NCBI RefSeq assembly: GCF_947090785.1
Contig: NZ_OX352320.1
Span: 4,577,001-4,641,000, forward strand
Reading direction: 5' to 3'
Source of the DNA: Rheinheimera sp. MM224
Lineage (GTDB): Bacteria; Pseudomonadota; Gammaproteobacteria; Enterobacterales; Alteromonadaceae
Length of the DNA: 64,000 bases
The position numbers and the translations under genes were made by a program. Shown one piece after another: positions 19,500-29,412 of the stretch. The notes beneath the pieces are model-generated. The model was not told the DNA's origin. It was given only the letters and a program-made list of their open reading frames with translations, and did not search any database. Each line of letters starts with the position of its first letter. The first letter of the stretch is position 1.

Positions 19500-19848
19500 A
19501 ACATAAATCCCTATAACAAAACTATAAATGAGTAAAACGGGCCTACTCTAATTCAGCCTGTAAAGCGCTGCAATGAAGCGAATGTCAAGATTGAGTAAAG
19601 ATGGTCTGACATTCGGTCAGATAGCTTTTTACAGCGACAAAAATCGAAGTGCCGGACAAAATACAGCCATAAAAGACAAAAGGATCAGTTGAACAGGTTT
19701 CGTCTTGCTACTGACATCAGGCTTTTAGCTCACAACAGCTAATACTTTATCTGCGAACAGATTTTTCTGGATTAAAACTTCAGGCTACTGACATAAGGTT
19801 GTCAGTCTGAGTTGCTAATCTGGCAGGGTCAAGTAAAAGGAGCGCATC
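19500..19848. promoter_or_regulatory. Divergent control region between mdtA-like and SnoaL-like genes
   Basis: A 349-base spacer with no gene. It contains an inverted repeat TCTGAC/GTCAGA with a 5-base spacer (19605-19621), suited to a dimeric repressor. It also has a direct repeat GCTACTGACAT at 19707 and 19784, 77 bases apart. The WYL regulator encoded downstream is the obvious candidate binder, by proximity only. Confidence 0.4.
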
Positions 19849-20172
19849 ATGACTTTGTTAGATACTGCTATTGATCGTTATTTTTCAGCCACTAATGCCA
19901 GAAATAACCAACTGGCGGCCGAGTGTTTTGACCCGGACGCGTCAGTCTTTGATGAAGGTCAGCAACTGACAGGACTGGAGTCGATCCAGCTTTGGCTGCA
20001 GCAAAGCCAACAAAAGTACCAGCCTCTGGTTCAGGTACTGACGGCACAGCACAATTATGGCGAAGTCTGGGTGAAAGCCAAAGTATCAGGCCAGTTTCAG
20101 GGTAGCCCCATTCAGCTGAACTATGTATTTGCCTTGCAGGATGGCAAAATCAGTCGTCTGATGATCCGTTAA
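19849..20172 (+). CDS. SnoaL-like / NTF2-fold protein
   Basis: 107 residues with the pattern of small SnoaL-like proteins: an N-terminal helix region DTAIDRYFSATNARNNQLAAECF, then DPDASVFDEGQQLTGLESIQLWL and a beta-sheet ending YVFALQDGKISRLMIR. Members form dimeric alpha+beta barrels, and many are of unknown function. AAGGAG lies 6 bases before the ATG. It is 24 bases upstream of the WYL regulator and probably cotranscribed. No catalytic role can be assigned. Confidence 0.8.
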   Translation: MTLLDTAIDRYFSATNARNNQLAAECFDPDASVFDEGQQLTGLESIQLWLQQSQQKYQPLVQVLTAQHNYGEVWVKAKVSGQFQGSPIQLNYVFALQDGKISRLMIR

Positions 20173-20196
20173 CTGCGTCAATAACAAGAGAAGCTG

Positions 20197-21123
20197 ATGA
20201 ATCGTATTGATCGACTGCTGGCGCTGATTTTGTATTTACAAAGTCGTCGCACTTGCACAGCCGAAGCCATGGCAGAACACTTTGGTTTAAGTGTGCGCAC
20301 TATTTACCGTGATATTGCGGCTTTAGGCGAGGCTGGTGTGCCTATTCTGGCCGAAGCAGGCATAGGCTATAGCCTGATGAAAGGCTATTTATTACCCCCT
20401 GTTAATTTCTCCGAACAGGAAGCTTATGCACTGTCGACCGGCGTAATGCTGGCGCAGCGCATGACCACCCACAGCTATAACGAAAAAATGCAGTCGGCTT
20501 TAGATAAAATCAAAGCTGTATTGCCCAATGAGGCCAAACACCGGCTGGAACTGCTCGCCAGAGGCATGGCCACTCCACAGACTGAACATCCACAGCAGGC
20601 GGATTTGTCGGTATTACAACAAGCCATAGCACGACAACAGCTACTGACTTTCGACTATAAGAATGCCAATCAAACTCATAGCCAACGTGAAGTAGAAGCT
20701 GCTGGTTTAGTGTTTTATCTGGGGCGCTGGCATTTGATTGCCTGGTGCAGACTGCGACAAGACTACCGTGATTTTCGCACCGACCGCATCCACAACTTAC
20801 AGCTTCAGGCTGAACAGTTTCAGGCCAGAAGCGACTTTAACGCTAAAGACTTTTTGCAAAGCGGTACTCCACCAGCACAACTGACAGCACAGATCCTGTT
20901 TGCACATACAGCAGCAGACAGAGCCAGACGGGAATGGTGGCAAGGGATCACCGATGAACAACAACATGCCACAGGTGTGATGATGACGCTGAACTGCAGC
21001 GACTGGACTTCGTTGGCCTGCTGGGTATTATCGCTTGGCACTGCAGCAAAAGTGCTGGCTCCTGAAGAGTTAAAGCAAGAAATGCGCAGCCAAAGCAGCG
21101 CTGTTTTAGCGCTCTATTCCTGA
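20197..21123 (+). CDS. YafY-type transcriptional regulator (HTH + WYL domain)
   Basis: 308 residues. The N-terminal winged helix is DeoR-like (RIDRLLALILYLQSRRTCTAEAMAEHFGLSVRTIYRDIAAL, residues 2-45). The C-terminal WYL-type effector domain includes LTFDYKNANQ, GLVFYLGRWHLIAWCRLRQDYRDFRTDRI, with the last segment being the usual ligand or nucleic-acid-sensing part. It is likely a ligand-responsive repressor or activator of its own operon and possibly the divergent efflux pump. It converges with the response regulator gene at its 3' end with an 18-base gap and no clear terminator. Confidence 0.85.
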   Translation: MNRIDRLLALILYLQSRRTCTAEAMAEHFGLSVRTIYRDIAALGEAGVPILAEAGIGYSLMKGYLLPPVNFSEQEAYALSTGVMLAQRMTTHSYNEKMQSALDKIKAVLPNEAKHRLELLARGMATPQTEHPQQADLSVLQQAIARQQLLTFDYKNANQTHSQREVEAAGLVFYLGRWHLIAWCRLRQDYRDFRTDRIHNLQLQAEQFQARSDFNAKDFLQSGTPPAQLTAQILFAHTAADRARREWWQGITDEQQHATGVMMTLNCSDWTSLACWVLSLGTAAKVLAPEELKQEMRSQSSAVLALYS

Positions 21124-21141
21124 TGGGCTTAAGCTTTCAAT

Positions 21142-21570
21142 TCAGCCTTTCTGCTGCTGTAATAAGTCCTGCATCTGCGTTAGTTTGAGCTGGGTTTTGA
21201 TCCTGTGTTTTAAAGTGACTGCATGCACAGGTTTGATCACAAAATCAGCTCCTCCAGCTTCCCAACATAAAGCTTCATCTTCCTGACTTTGCATACCACT
21301 AACAAAGATCACCGGAATGTTGGCCAGCTCAGGTTGTTGTTTAAGTAAACGGCAGGTCGCTAATCCATCCAGTTCAGGCATTACCACATCCAGCAGGATC
21401 AAATCAGGCGGGTTGTTTTGGCACAACGTAATAGCCTGAGCGCCGGAGGTGGCCATAAAAATCTGATACTCGGCATTCAGCATCTGGTGAATGATTTGAA
21501 TATTCACTGGCTGGTCGTCCACCACCAGTATTTTTATTTTGTCCGCGTTATGTAACGGGGTGACACTCAT
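21142..21570 (-). CDS. Stand-alone receiver-domain response regulator
   Basis: About 142 residues forming a single REC domain: acidic DD in ILVVDDQPVN, phospho-acceptor Asp in LILLDVVMPELDGL, Ser in VIFVSGM and Lys in FVIKPV. There is no output domain, so it works as a CheY/Spo0F-like intermediate or regulates by protein contact. The ATG at 21570 is preferred over the TTG at 21573; AAGGTAG overlaps the end of the upstream kinase gene. It is third in the leftward Hpt, kinase, receiver series. Confidence 0.9.
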   Translation of the reverse strand: MSVTPLHNADKIKILVVDDQPVNIQIIHQMLNAEYQIFMATSGAQAITLCQNNPPDLILLDVVMPELDGLATCRLLKQQPELANIPVIFVSGMQSQEDEALCWEAGGADFVIKPVHAVTLKHRIKTQLKLTQMQDLLQQQKG

Positions 21571-21576
21571 CAATAA

Positions 21577-24500
21577 CTACCTTTTCAGTAATGTCTGGTA
21601 CTGCTCTGTATACTGCAGAGCCTGAATAAAATTCAATTGGTCTAAAGCGCTTTCCAGTTTACTAACCCACTCTGGGTTCAGGCTATGTAGTGCACCTTTA
21701 AGTTCAGTAAACTGATCCAAAGCATTCATATTAAAACTTTGCAAAGAAGACTGCAGCTGGCCAAGCAGCTCTGACAGTTCAGTGTCACTGGGCATCAGAG
21801 CTATAGGCTCTTCTGCAGGTGCGGTTTCGGCCAATAATACAGGTGCAAAACTGGCAAAAGCTTCTGCATCGGCAACAAATTTAGCTAGAGCTTTAGGCAA
21901 ATCTAAGGCCGTTTTTTGTTTGATCGATTGTTCAATAGCGGCGGCTGGCTCTGATAAACGCACTATGCCCAGAGAACTGGCCGATCCCTTCAATGAATGC
22001 GCCAGCAAATATAGCTCTTTTTCTGTGAAGGCCCCAGGGCCGGCTTTTAGTTTAATCAGAGCAGCATCCAGCTCAGTGACAAAAGACTTCAGGGTTTTGT
22101 GATACACAGTAACCGAGTTGCCCAGACGGTTTAATGCTGAATTCAGTTGTACACCTTGCAGTAAAGCCGCATCCACCAACGCCGGACTAAGCAATGGTTG
22201 TTGAATTACAGCAACAGGCAAACTAGGGTCAACCGGCGTTTTCGACCATTTCAATATGGTTTGCACCAGGGTGTCTATCGCAAAAGGTTTGGCTACATGG
22301 TCATTCATGCCAGAGTCCAGGCAAGCCTGCTTGTCTGACTGCATCGCATTGGCGGTCATGGCGACTATAGGCAAGGTCAACATAGCGGCTTTGCTACGAA
22401 TACGTCTGGTGGTTTCATAGCCGTCCATATCCGGCATTTGAATATCCATCAGCACCAAATCGTATTTATCCGGTTCCTGCTCCAGCATGGCCAGAGCAAA
22501 AGTGCCGCCAGGCGCTATATCCACTAAAGCGCCTTCGTTACCTAATAACTCCGAAGCAACGATTTGGTTGGTTGGATTGTCTTCCACCAATAACAGCTGC
22601 AAACCGTTCAGGCGACTTTGACGTGGTGCCGCGTCTTGAAGTGCATTGGAAAACATCTGTTTACCTGCCAGCGCATCCAGTACTGCATCCAGCAACCGGC
22701 TCGGAGTGACAGGTTTGACAATAAAACCATTCAATAAATGCTGACTTTGTTCTTCCTGCTGTTTTTGCGCCAGACATTCACGACCATGAGCTGTGACCAT
22801 AATCACCAGTGGCATATCAGGGCCTTGCACTAACTGACGGATTTTTTCCGCCGTCTGCCAGCCGTCCATGCCAGGCATCAGCCAGTCGAGCAAAACCAGC
22901 TTATAGCCGTTTTGTTGCTGCAACAGTTGTAGAGCTTGTTCACCACTGCTGGCTAAATCCACCTGACAACCATAATGCCGCATCACTTCAGATAAAATTT
23001 GTCTGGATTGCTGGTTATCGTCCACCACCAGCACTCTTAAATCCTGTAACAAAGACAGGTCGGCTTGAGCTGCATTCAGGCTTAAACAGTTAAACCAGAG
23101 TTCAAACTCAAAACTGCTACCAGATCCCAACTGACTATCCACAGACAATTGACCGCCCATCAGCTCGACCAAACCTTTACTAATGGCCAGACCTAAACCT
23201 GTACCGCCATAACGACGACTAATAGAAGACTCCGCCTGACTGAAACTCTGGAAAATCACTGCCAGTTGTTGCTCTGTCATGCCTATGCCAGTGTCTGTGA
23301 CTTTAAACTTAATTTTGGCGGCTTCTGCAGTGCGCTCTGTCACCTCCAGGCTCAGTACTATTTCACCTTTTTCGGTGAACTTGATGGCATTACCAGTCAG
23401 GTTTAACAGTACCTGTTTTAGTCGTAAACTGTCACCCACCACCAGCTGCGGTAAATCTTCAGCAAACTGATACAGTACTTCTACATCTTTGCTGCCCAGA
23501 TTGGCCGATAAAATAGTGCCCAAATCCTCCATCAGCGATGCCAGTTCAAAGCTATGACTATCCATCTCCAGTTTGCCGGCCTCTACTTTAGAGAAATCCA
23601 GAATGTCGTTCAGAATAGCCAATAAGGACTTAGCAGCCATTTCGGTCTGACGGATATAATCTTCTTGCCTGCTGGTTAAACTGGTTTGCTGCACCAGTTG
23701 TAACATGCCGAGAATAGCGTTCATTGGCGTGCGGATTTCATGGCTCATATTGGCCAAAAAGGACGACTTTGCATCATTGGCTGCGTCAGCCAGTCGCCGC
23801 GCATAGGCCAGTTCCTGCTCTCTTTTGTGTTGCTCAGAGCGATCACGGGCCACCAGATAAAAATAATCCTGCTGTTCAAAACGGATCCAGGACAAGTTCA
23901 CCGACAAAGGTATAACAGCGCCTTCTGAGTCCTCAAACTGGGTTTCAAACTGCACACTGCGTTTTCTCTCTGTGCTCAGAACAAGTTGCTGTAACCTATC
24001 GCCTACTAAATGCAATGCCAGATCAGCTGGGCTTAAACTTGCAGTGCAGCAGGCCAAAGCGGCAGGATTGGCTTTAATAACATCAGCAGTGCCGTTTAAC
24101 CAAAAGACTAAATCCGGGCTTTGCTCTGTGGACACTTTGGCCAGCGCCAACTCAAATTCCAGCTCTTTTTGCAGCGTTAAATCCCGGGCAATGCCTAAAT
24201 AACCCACCACTTGTTTTTGCTGATCCAATAAAGCTGTGACCGCAACCTGTACAGGAAAGCGACTGCCATCTTTACGAATATAAGTCCACTCTCTGTTATC
24301 GGTTTGGCCTTGTTTGGTTTTTTCAACCAACACAGTGATATCGGCGTCAACCTGATGACCCAACTGTGTGGTCAGTTGCTGTGAGTATTCTGCCATTTCA
24401 TCCGGATCATGAATGATATCAGGGCCATAACGACCAATAACTTCAGCTTCCTTATACTGCAACATAGCTTCAGCTGCAGGGTTAAAAGACGTAATCATGC

Positions 24501-26037
24501 CGTTTAAATCAGTGGTAATAATGGCGTAGTTGGCGTTGCGCAAAATACTACGCTGTAAGGTGGAGACTCGTTCAATCTCAACGGTACGGAGTTCAACCTG
24601 ATGCTCCAGCTCTTCATTCGCTTGCTGCAGCCTTTGCTCAGCTTGTTTGATATGGCTGATATCGTTCACTGTCAGCGCAGAACCGATAAACTGGCCTTTT
24701 TCATCCAGAATAGGTGACAGATTTAACGACACCGGATACTGTTGCCCGGATTGATGCTGACGCACGCTTTGTCTGTAACGTACTTTTTGACCAGCCCGAA
24801 CCTCTTGTTCCAGTTGCAGTTGTTCCGCTTGATGTGTAGCAGGCACAATCAGTTCGCTAATGGTTTTACCTATGGCCTCTGCTTCACTGTAACCAAACAT
24901 TTGTACAGCAGCCGGGTTCCAGCTGTTGATCAGTCCTTGCTTGTCAGAACCAATCACCGCCTCGTTGGCATTTTCCACTATCGCAGCCAATACCGACCTA
25001 TGTCTGGATAACTGCAAACGGCGTGAGAAGGTCAATTGCATAAAAACAAAAATCACGATCAGTAAGGCAATGATACTCAAGCTGATGTAAAAAACATTTG
25101 CAGGTCTTTGCAAATTCAATGCTGCAACAAAATGCTCTGTCGCCTCCAGCCTCACTTGCCAGTTGCGGCCAAAAATGGACAGCTGATGATCAGCCTTATG
25201 CCCGGTTAACGCCGAGTTTGTCACTGCTCTTTTAAAAAATGCCTGCTGTGGATTAAAGGCCATATCTATGACCTCCAATTGCACTTCTGCATCCGCAGTT
25301 TTGATACTGGATAAGATTTCATCAATGGTTAAGGGCGCATAAGCCAAGCCATAGAGTTGCTGATGACGTTCTGATTCTGATTCAGGAGCTTTGCCTTGCT
25401 GATAAATAGGCATTAACAATAAAAAACCCTGCGATTTTTTGCTTTGGGCTTGCACCAGTGTAACGGGTTCTGTCAGTACAGCTCTGTTTTCCCGCACAGC
25501 TTTTAATGCAGTCTGGTATCTGATTTGCTCTGAGGCAATATCAAAACCTATAGCTTCTTCATTGTCGGCTATGGGCTCAATATACTGGATCACAAACAAA
25601 TCATGTGAATGCGTGTTCTGCTGACGAAAACTAAAGCCATCGGCATTTTCGGCTTTAGCCTTTAATAAAAATTCAGACAGATCGGCAGGAGCAACGTTGC
25701 GGATAATGCCAAAACCACGGGCGCCAGGGAATTCAGTAGTCAGGTCACGGCTTTGACTATAAGACAGCATATTCGAATGATCAAAATTCTCTGGACCAGC
25801 ACTCAATACAGCCCCACGGACACCACGCAAACCATATTGATAAATAGTCAGTTTTTCGGTAATAGCATCAGCCAGCTGATCCGCTTTTGCATCTAAACTT
25901 TGTTGAATACGCTGCTGATTTTGCTCATGCTGGCGTTGCTCCAAATGAGCAGATAGATAGAACCCTACAGCCGCAAGTAGCAGCGTTGGAATCAAAATTG
26001 CCGCCATATCCTGCAGGTTACGTTTAAGCCATGCCAT
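21577..26037 (-). CDS. Hybrid sensor histidine kinase: CHASE-PAS-PAS-PAS-HisKA-HATPase-REC-REC-Hpt
   Basis: 1486 residues. A transmembrane helix (about 12-30), a periplasmic CHASE sensor (YGLRGVRGAV, FPGARGFG) and a second helix (about 315-337) come first. Three PAS domains follow, with a coiled segment between the first and second. The kinase core has FLANMSHEIRTPMNAILG (phospho-His), NLTGNAIKFT, DTGIGM and GGTGLGLAIS. Receivers have Asp in VLLDWLMPGMDG and VLMDIQMPDMDG. The Hpt His is in LLAHSLKGSASSLG. All catalytic residues are present. CHASE domains sense small extracellular ligands; the ligand is unknown. The gene lies between a lone Hpt gene (17 bases upstream) and a lone receiver gene (6 bases downstream). 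Confidence 0.93.
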   Translation of the reverse strand: MAWLKRNLQDMAAILIPTLLLAAVGFYLSAHLEQRQHEQNQQRIQQSLDAKADQLADAITEKLTIYQYGLRGVRGAVLSAGPENFDHSNMLSYSQSRDLTTEFPGARGFGIIRNVAPADLSEFLLKAKAENADGFSFRQQNTHSHDLFVIQYIEPIADNEEAIGFDIASEQIRYQTALKAVRENRAVLTEPVTLVQAQSKKSQGFLLLMPIYQQGKAPESESERHQQLYGLAYAPLTIDEILSSIKTADAEVQLEVIDMAFNPQQAFFKRAVTNSALTGHKADHQLSIFGRNWQVRLEATEHFVAALNLQRPANVFYISLSIIALLIVIFVFMQLTFSRRLQLSRHRSVLAAIVENANEAVIGSDKQGLINSWNPAAVQMFGYSEAEAIGKTISELIVPATHQAEQLQLEQEVRAGQKVRYRQSVRQHQSGQQYPVSLNLSPILDEKGQFIGSALTVNDISHIKQAEQRLQQANEELEHQVELRTVEIERVSTLQRSILRNANYAIITTDLNGMITSFNPAAEAMLQYKEAEVIGRYGPDIIHDPDEMAEYSQQLTTQLGHQVDADITVLVEKTKQGQTDNREWTYIRKDGSRFPVQVAVTALLDQQKQVVGYLGIARDLTLQKELEFELALAKVSTEQSPDLVFWLNGTADVIKANPAALACCTASLSPADLALHLVGDRLQQLVLSTERKRSVQFETQFEDSEGAVIPLSVNLSWIRFEQQDYFYLVARDRSEQHKREQELAYARRLADAANDAKSSFLANMSHEIRTPMNAILGMLQLVQQTSLTSRQEDYIRQTEMAAKSLLAILNDILDFSKVEAGKLEMDSHSFELASLMEDLGTILSANLGSKDVEVLYQFAEDLPQLVVGDSLRLKQVLLNLTGNAIKFTEKGEIVLSLEVTERTAEAAKIKFKVTDTGIGMTEQQLAVIFQSFSQAESSISRRYGGTGLGLAISKGLVELMGGQLSVDSQLGSGSSFEFELWFNCLSLNAAQADLSLLQDLRVLVVDDNQQSRQILSEVMRHYGCQVDLASSGEQALQLLQQQNGYKLVLLDWLMPGMDGWQTAEKIRQLVQGPDMPLVIMVTAHGRECLAQKQQEEQSQHLLNGFIVKPVTPSRLLDAVLDALAGKQMFSNALQDAAPRQSRLNGLQLLLVEDNPTNQIVASELLGNEGALVDIAPGGTFALAMLEQEPDKYDLVLMDIQMPDMDGYETTRRIRSKAAMLTLPIVAMTANAMQSDKQACLDSGMNDHVAKPFAIDTLVQTILKWSKTPVDPSLPVAVIQQPLLSPALVDAALLQGVQLNSALNRLGNSVTVYHKTLKSFVTELDAALIKLKAGPGAFTEKELYLLAHSLKGSASSLGIVRLSEPAAAIEQSIKQKTALDLPKALAKFVADAEAFASFAPVLLAETAPAEEPIALMPSDTELSELLGQLQSSLQSFNMNALDQFTELKGALHSLNPEWVSKLESALDQLNFIQALQYTEQYQTLLKR

Positions 26038-26054
26038 TAGTCTGATCCCTTTCC

Positions 26055-26609
26055 TTATTTACCAATACGCTGCTTTAAGCGCTCAGCCACTGCTATAAAG
26101 TTTAACGTCATGACGTCCTGCTCCATCAGCACAAAATCATCAGGCCCAAGATAAGCTATCCAGCCTGCTCTTTGTACCTGAAATAAGCTATAGGCCTGCA
26201 TATCATTATTTTCAAGGTATCGAATATACAGCTGAACATCAGGCAAGGCACTGTCTGAGCTGTAGTTAAACTGACTCAACCATAGATCCAGAGCAGCTGA
26301 AGTCTGCTGCAGACATTCCAGATAACTTGCAATTTCCGTGGCTGAAGGCAATTGGCCTTGCTGCAACAGCAATTCCAGAGAACGCGACAACTCGGGTAAA
26401 GCCGTTGCTCCTAAAGTGGCATAACTGCCACGCAACTTATGCAAAGAATGCTCAAGGGCTTTATGATTTTTTTGCTGATATGACTGAGTGAGCTGCTTTA
26501 TTTCATCCGGAGTGGATGCAACCAGCTGAGCTATAGCAGGAGATAGATGCAAAAACGCATCCTGAGAAAAGCCAATTAATTGCTCGAGCACACTAAAATT
26601 AAACAACAT
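26055..26609 (-). CDS. Stand-alone Hpt-domain phosphotransfer protein
   Basis: 184 residues. The first half is a helical Hpt-like domain with the phosphorylatable His in HSLHKLRGSYATLGA (around residue 55-60) and PELSRSLELLLQQGQL after it. The second half is helical and resembles the segment that follows Hpt domains in hybrid kinases. It is probably a second phosphotransfer step for the adjacent hybrid kinase. The upstream gap of 133 bases to the divergent GGDEF-EAL gene must hold both promoters. Confidence 0.75.
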   Translation of the reverse strand: MLFNFSVLEQLIGFSQDAFLHLSPAIAQLVASTPDEIKQLTQSYQQKNHKALEHSLHKLRGSYATLGATALPELSRSLELLLQQGQLPSATEIASYLECLQQTSAALDLWLSQFNYSSDSALPDVQLYIRYLENNDMQAYSLFQVQRAGWIAYLGPDDFVLMEQDVMTLNFIAVAERLKQRIGK

Positions 26610-26742
26610 AGAAAGCTACCCGGATGATTTCTCACAGCATAATGGGCTTTAGCTGAAAAATCCCGTGCTTTGTCCAGTAAATTTTATCTGGTTAACTTTT
26701 CCGTCTACACTAAAAAGTGGGCAAAAAACAGGGAAGTACCAG

Positions 26743-28839
26743 ATGCAGATCACTCCATCCGCCGTATCGACAGCAAAAATCTTATTGGTTGATGACCAGG
26801 CATCCTCTTTGTTGTTATTACGTGAATTACTGCAGGACTTGGCTACTTTGTATTTTGCCACCGGCGGTAACCAAGCACTGGATTTAGCACGTAAACATCA
26901 CCCAGAGCTGATTGTGCTGGATATTGAAATGCCAGAAATGGACGGTTTAGCTGTATGCAGAGCATTAAAAGCAGACCCGGCCACCCGCGATATAGCTATT
27001 GTATTTATTACCTCTCATATCGATACAGAACACGAGTTGTCCTCATTATCTGAAGGTGGCATCGACTTTTTACGTAAACCTTTACATGCAGCAACCTGTC
27101 GTATCCGTATCAAAAACTTACTGGATTTAAGCCGCTATAGCCGGCAAGTGGAAGCAGAAAAAGAATGGCTGCGGGTGACACTGTGCTCTATAGGTGACGC
27201 TGTTATAGCCACAGATCTGGATGGAAAAATCAGCTTTATGAACCCTATAGCTGAACGTATGACAGGCTGGCTGGCGAAAGATGCGTTGCATCGTCCTATT
27301 GAAGAAGTGATGCAACTAAGGGATGCTCATACCTTAGAGCCACACTGGAACCCTATTTATTTCGCGTTAAAAGAACAACGTGTAGTGGCTATGGCTTTAA
27401 ATTGCCAGTTGGTGTCGCGCACAGGCCAGTTGTTTCAGGTGGAGGATTCTGCCGCCCCTATTATTGATCAGTCTGGCCAGTGCCTTGGCAGCATAGTGGT
27501 GTTTCATGATGTTAGTGAAAGTATGGCTCTGGCGCTGAAGATGAGTCATCTGGCCAATCACGACCCTCTAACCAATTTACCCAACAGGGTACTGCTGTAC
27601 GATCGTATCGAACAAGCCATCAAAAGAGCAGAGCAGTTGCATCATAAATCGGCTTTATTGCTGATTGATCTCGACCACTTTAAATACGTCAATGACTCCA
27701 TTGGCCATAACTTCGGCGATTTATTAATCAAACAGGCTTCAGAGCGGCTGAGCACCATTTGTGATGCCGGCACAACACTGGCTCGTTTAGGCGGTGATGA
27801 GTTTGTGCTGGTGCTGCCAGAGCTGTGGTCTATTGAAGAAGTGGGCTTATTCACCAGTCAGGTGCATAGTCAGTTTCAGCAACCTTTTGTGCTGGAGAAC
27901 AAAAAGTATCAAATGGCCGTCAGTATTGGCGTCAGTATTTATCCGGACGACGCCCAAACCATAGAAATGTTTATGCGCCATGCCGATGTGGCTATGTTTA
28001 AAGCCAAATCTGAAGGCCGCAACAGAACCAGTTTTTTCTCCAACGAACTGGAACAACAAATCATTCATCGCCATCAACTGGAATTGCTGTTGCGTGACAC
28101 CTTAACCAATCAGCAACTACAAGTGTATTACCAGCCAAAGCTCTGTTTAGAAACAGGCAAGTTATTGGGTGCCGAAGCTTTGGCCCGAATGCAGAATCAT
28201 CAGGGCCAGTGGGTCTCTCCTATGGAATTTATTCCGCTGGCAGAAGAAACAGGTTTAATTGGCGAACTGGGGCAGCAAGTGTTGCGTCAGGCCTGTATAG
28301 AATGTCTGAGCTGGCAACAATTGGGTTATCAGGTACCGGTATCTGTCAATATTGCCGCAGCTCAGTTTGCCGATCCACTGCTGGTGAAACACATCAGCAG
28401 CCTGATGACAGAGTTACAGATGCCTGCCCGGTTGTTAGAGCTGGAAGTGACTGAAAGTGCGTTAATGCTGGATGTCAGTAAAACCCAAAGCATGTTGAGT
28501 CAACTCAAAGCGGCCGGTATTTGTATTTCGATAGATGACTTTGGCACTGGCTACTCCAGCTTGTCTTATTTGAAAAAATTCCAGGTCGACGTGCTGAAAA
28601 TAGATAAATCCTTTGTCCACGAAATGCTGACCGACAGAGGCGATATGGAAATAGTCAAAGCCGTGATTTCCCTGGCTCAGTCTATGAATTTGCAGTTAAT
28701 AGCCGAAGGCATTGAACTAGAAGCGCAAAAAGACAAGCTACTGGAATTGGGCTGCCAGATGGGCCAAGGCTATTTTTTTAGCAAACCTTTGTCGGCCGCG
28801 GATTTTAAAGCCTACTTGCAGCAAAAGACCACATCATAG
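26743..28839 (+). CDS. REC-PAS-GGDEF-EAL cyclic-di-GMP response regulator
   Basis: About 698 residues from ATG 26743, which has AGGGAA ahead. A start at 26665 would add 26 unlikely residues. The REC domain has DD in ILLVDDQ and phospho-Asp in LIVLDIEMPEMDG. PAS follows (LCSIGDAVIATDLDGKISFMNP). The GGDEF site is intact (RLGGDEF, near residue 350) and so is the EAL signature (AEALAR, near 477), with DDFGTGYSSL further on. It could both make and break c-di-GMP. It is divergent from the Hpt/kinase/receiver operon and is its likely output. It converges with the HAAS-domain gene. Confidence 0.92.
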   Translation: MQITPSAVSTAKILLVDDQASSLLLLRELLQDLATLYFATGGNQALDLARKHHPELIVLDIEMPEMDGLAVCRALKADPATRDIAIVFITSHIDTEHELSSLSEGGIDFLRKPLHAATCRIRIKNLLDLSRYSRQVEAEKEWLRVTLCSIGDAVIATDLDGKISFMNPIAERMTGWLAKDALHRPIEEVMQLRDAHTLEPHWNPIYFALKEQRVVAMALNCQLVSRTGQLFQVEDSAAPIIDQSGQCLGSIVVFHDVSESMALALKMSHLANHDPLTNLPNRVLLYDRIEQAIKRAEQLHHKSALLLIDLDHFKYVNDSIGHNFGDLLIKQASERLSTICDAGTTLARLGGDEFVLVLPELWSIEEVGLFTSQVHSQFQQPFVLENKKYQMAVSIGVSIYPDDAQTIEMFMRHADVAMFKAKSEGRNRTSFFSNELEQQIIHRHQLELLLRDTLTNQQLQVYYQPKLCLETGKLLGAEALARMQNHQGQWVSPMEFIPLAEETGLIGELGQQVLRQACIECLSWQQLGYQVPVSVNIAAAQFADPLLVKHISSLMTELQMPARLLELEVTESALMLDVSKTQSMLSQLKAAGICISIDDFGTGYSSLSYLKKFQVDVLKIDKSFVHEMLTDRGDMEIVKAVISLAQSMNLQLIAEGIELEAQKDKLLELGCQMGQGYFFSKPLSAADFKAYLQQKTTS

Positions 28840-28856
28840 GCTTTCTAACAAGCAGA

Positions 28857-29411
28857 TTATCTCTGATATTTTAACACCCTGAGCACTTGTCTGGTTAAAG
28901 TGAACACCAGCAAGGCTGCTAAAGTTGCAATAGGAGTCAGCCAAGCGCCAAGCAGCTCCTGATCGGTGGGATAAGGCGCAGCCAAAAAGCCTATAGCCAG
29001 ACTGTTACCATTACCAGCAGACCAGGCACCAACCGAATCCGGCATAAACACTTCGGCTCCAGCAACAAAAAACAGCGCAAAAGCAATGCTGAAACCAAAG
29101 GCCGCCATGGCGTAATACAACGTAGCGGTCACCCCTTGTTTTACCTTTTGAATAGCTTTAAAACCAACAGGAGGCGGCGCACCTGTAGTGATATGAGCTA
29201 TGTAGGCTAGAGCCAGCTCACGCGGCTCACCAAAGCCCTGCAAAATGGCCTTAGCATCCTCTACCAGACCTGAACCTTGTTGCTGGTCCATCGCATCAAA
29301 AATATGACTTTCAATTTCCTTTAGTACTTCCTGCGCTTCTACCTTCTCCAACCTTGCCAGATAACGCTCCAGCTCTTTCAGATACTGATGAATCACGTCA
29401 CGTTGTTCCAT
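28857..29411 (-). CDS. HAAS/DUF1700-type membrane protein
   Basis: 184 residues. The N-terminal helical domain (YLKELERYLARLEKVEAQEVLKEIESHIFDAM) is the HAAS/DUF1700 signature. FGEPRELALAYIAH ends it. Two hydrophobic segments (about 88-118 and 155-175) anchor it in the inner membrane. Such proteins are commonly encoded directly after PadR regulators and are thought to work with them, mechanism unknown. The ATG is one base after the PadR stop with GGAG inside the PadR end, so translation is coupled. Confidence 0.8.
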   Translation of the reverse strand: MEQRDVIHQYLKELERYLARLEKVEAQEVLKEIESHIFDAMDQQQGSGLVEDAKAILQGFGEPRELALAYIAHITTGAPPPVGFKAIQKVKQGVTATLYYAMAAFGFSIAFALFFVAGAEVFMPDSVGAWSAGNGNSLAIGFLAAPYPTDQELLGAWLTPIATLAALLVFTLTRQVLRVLKYQR

Positions 29412-29412
29412 T

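Noticed and set aside
26665..26742. N-terminal extension of the GGDEF-EAL protein
   Set aside because: The extra 26 residues have no domain similarity, while the ATG at 26743 has a good ribosome-binding site and leads directly into the receiver domain.
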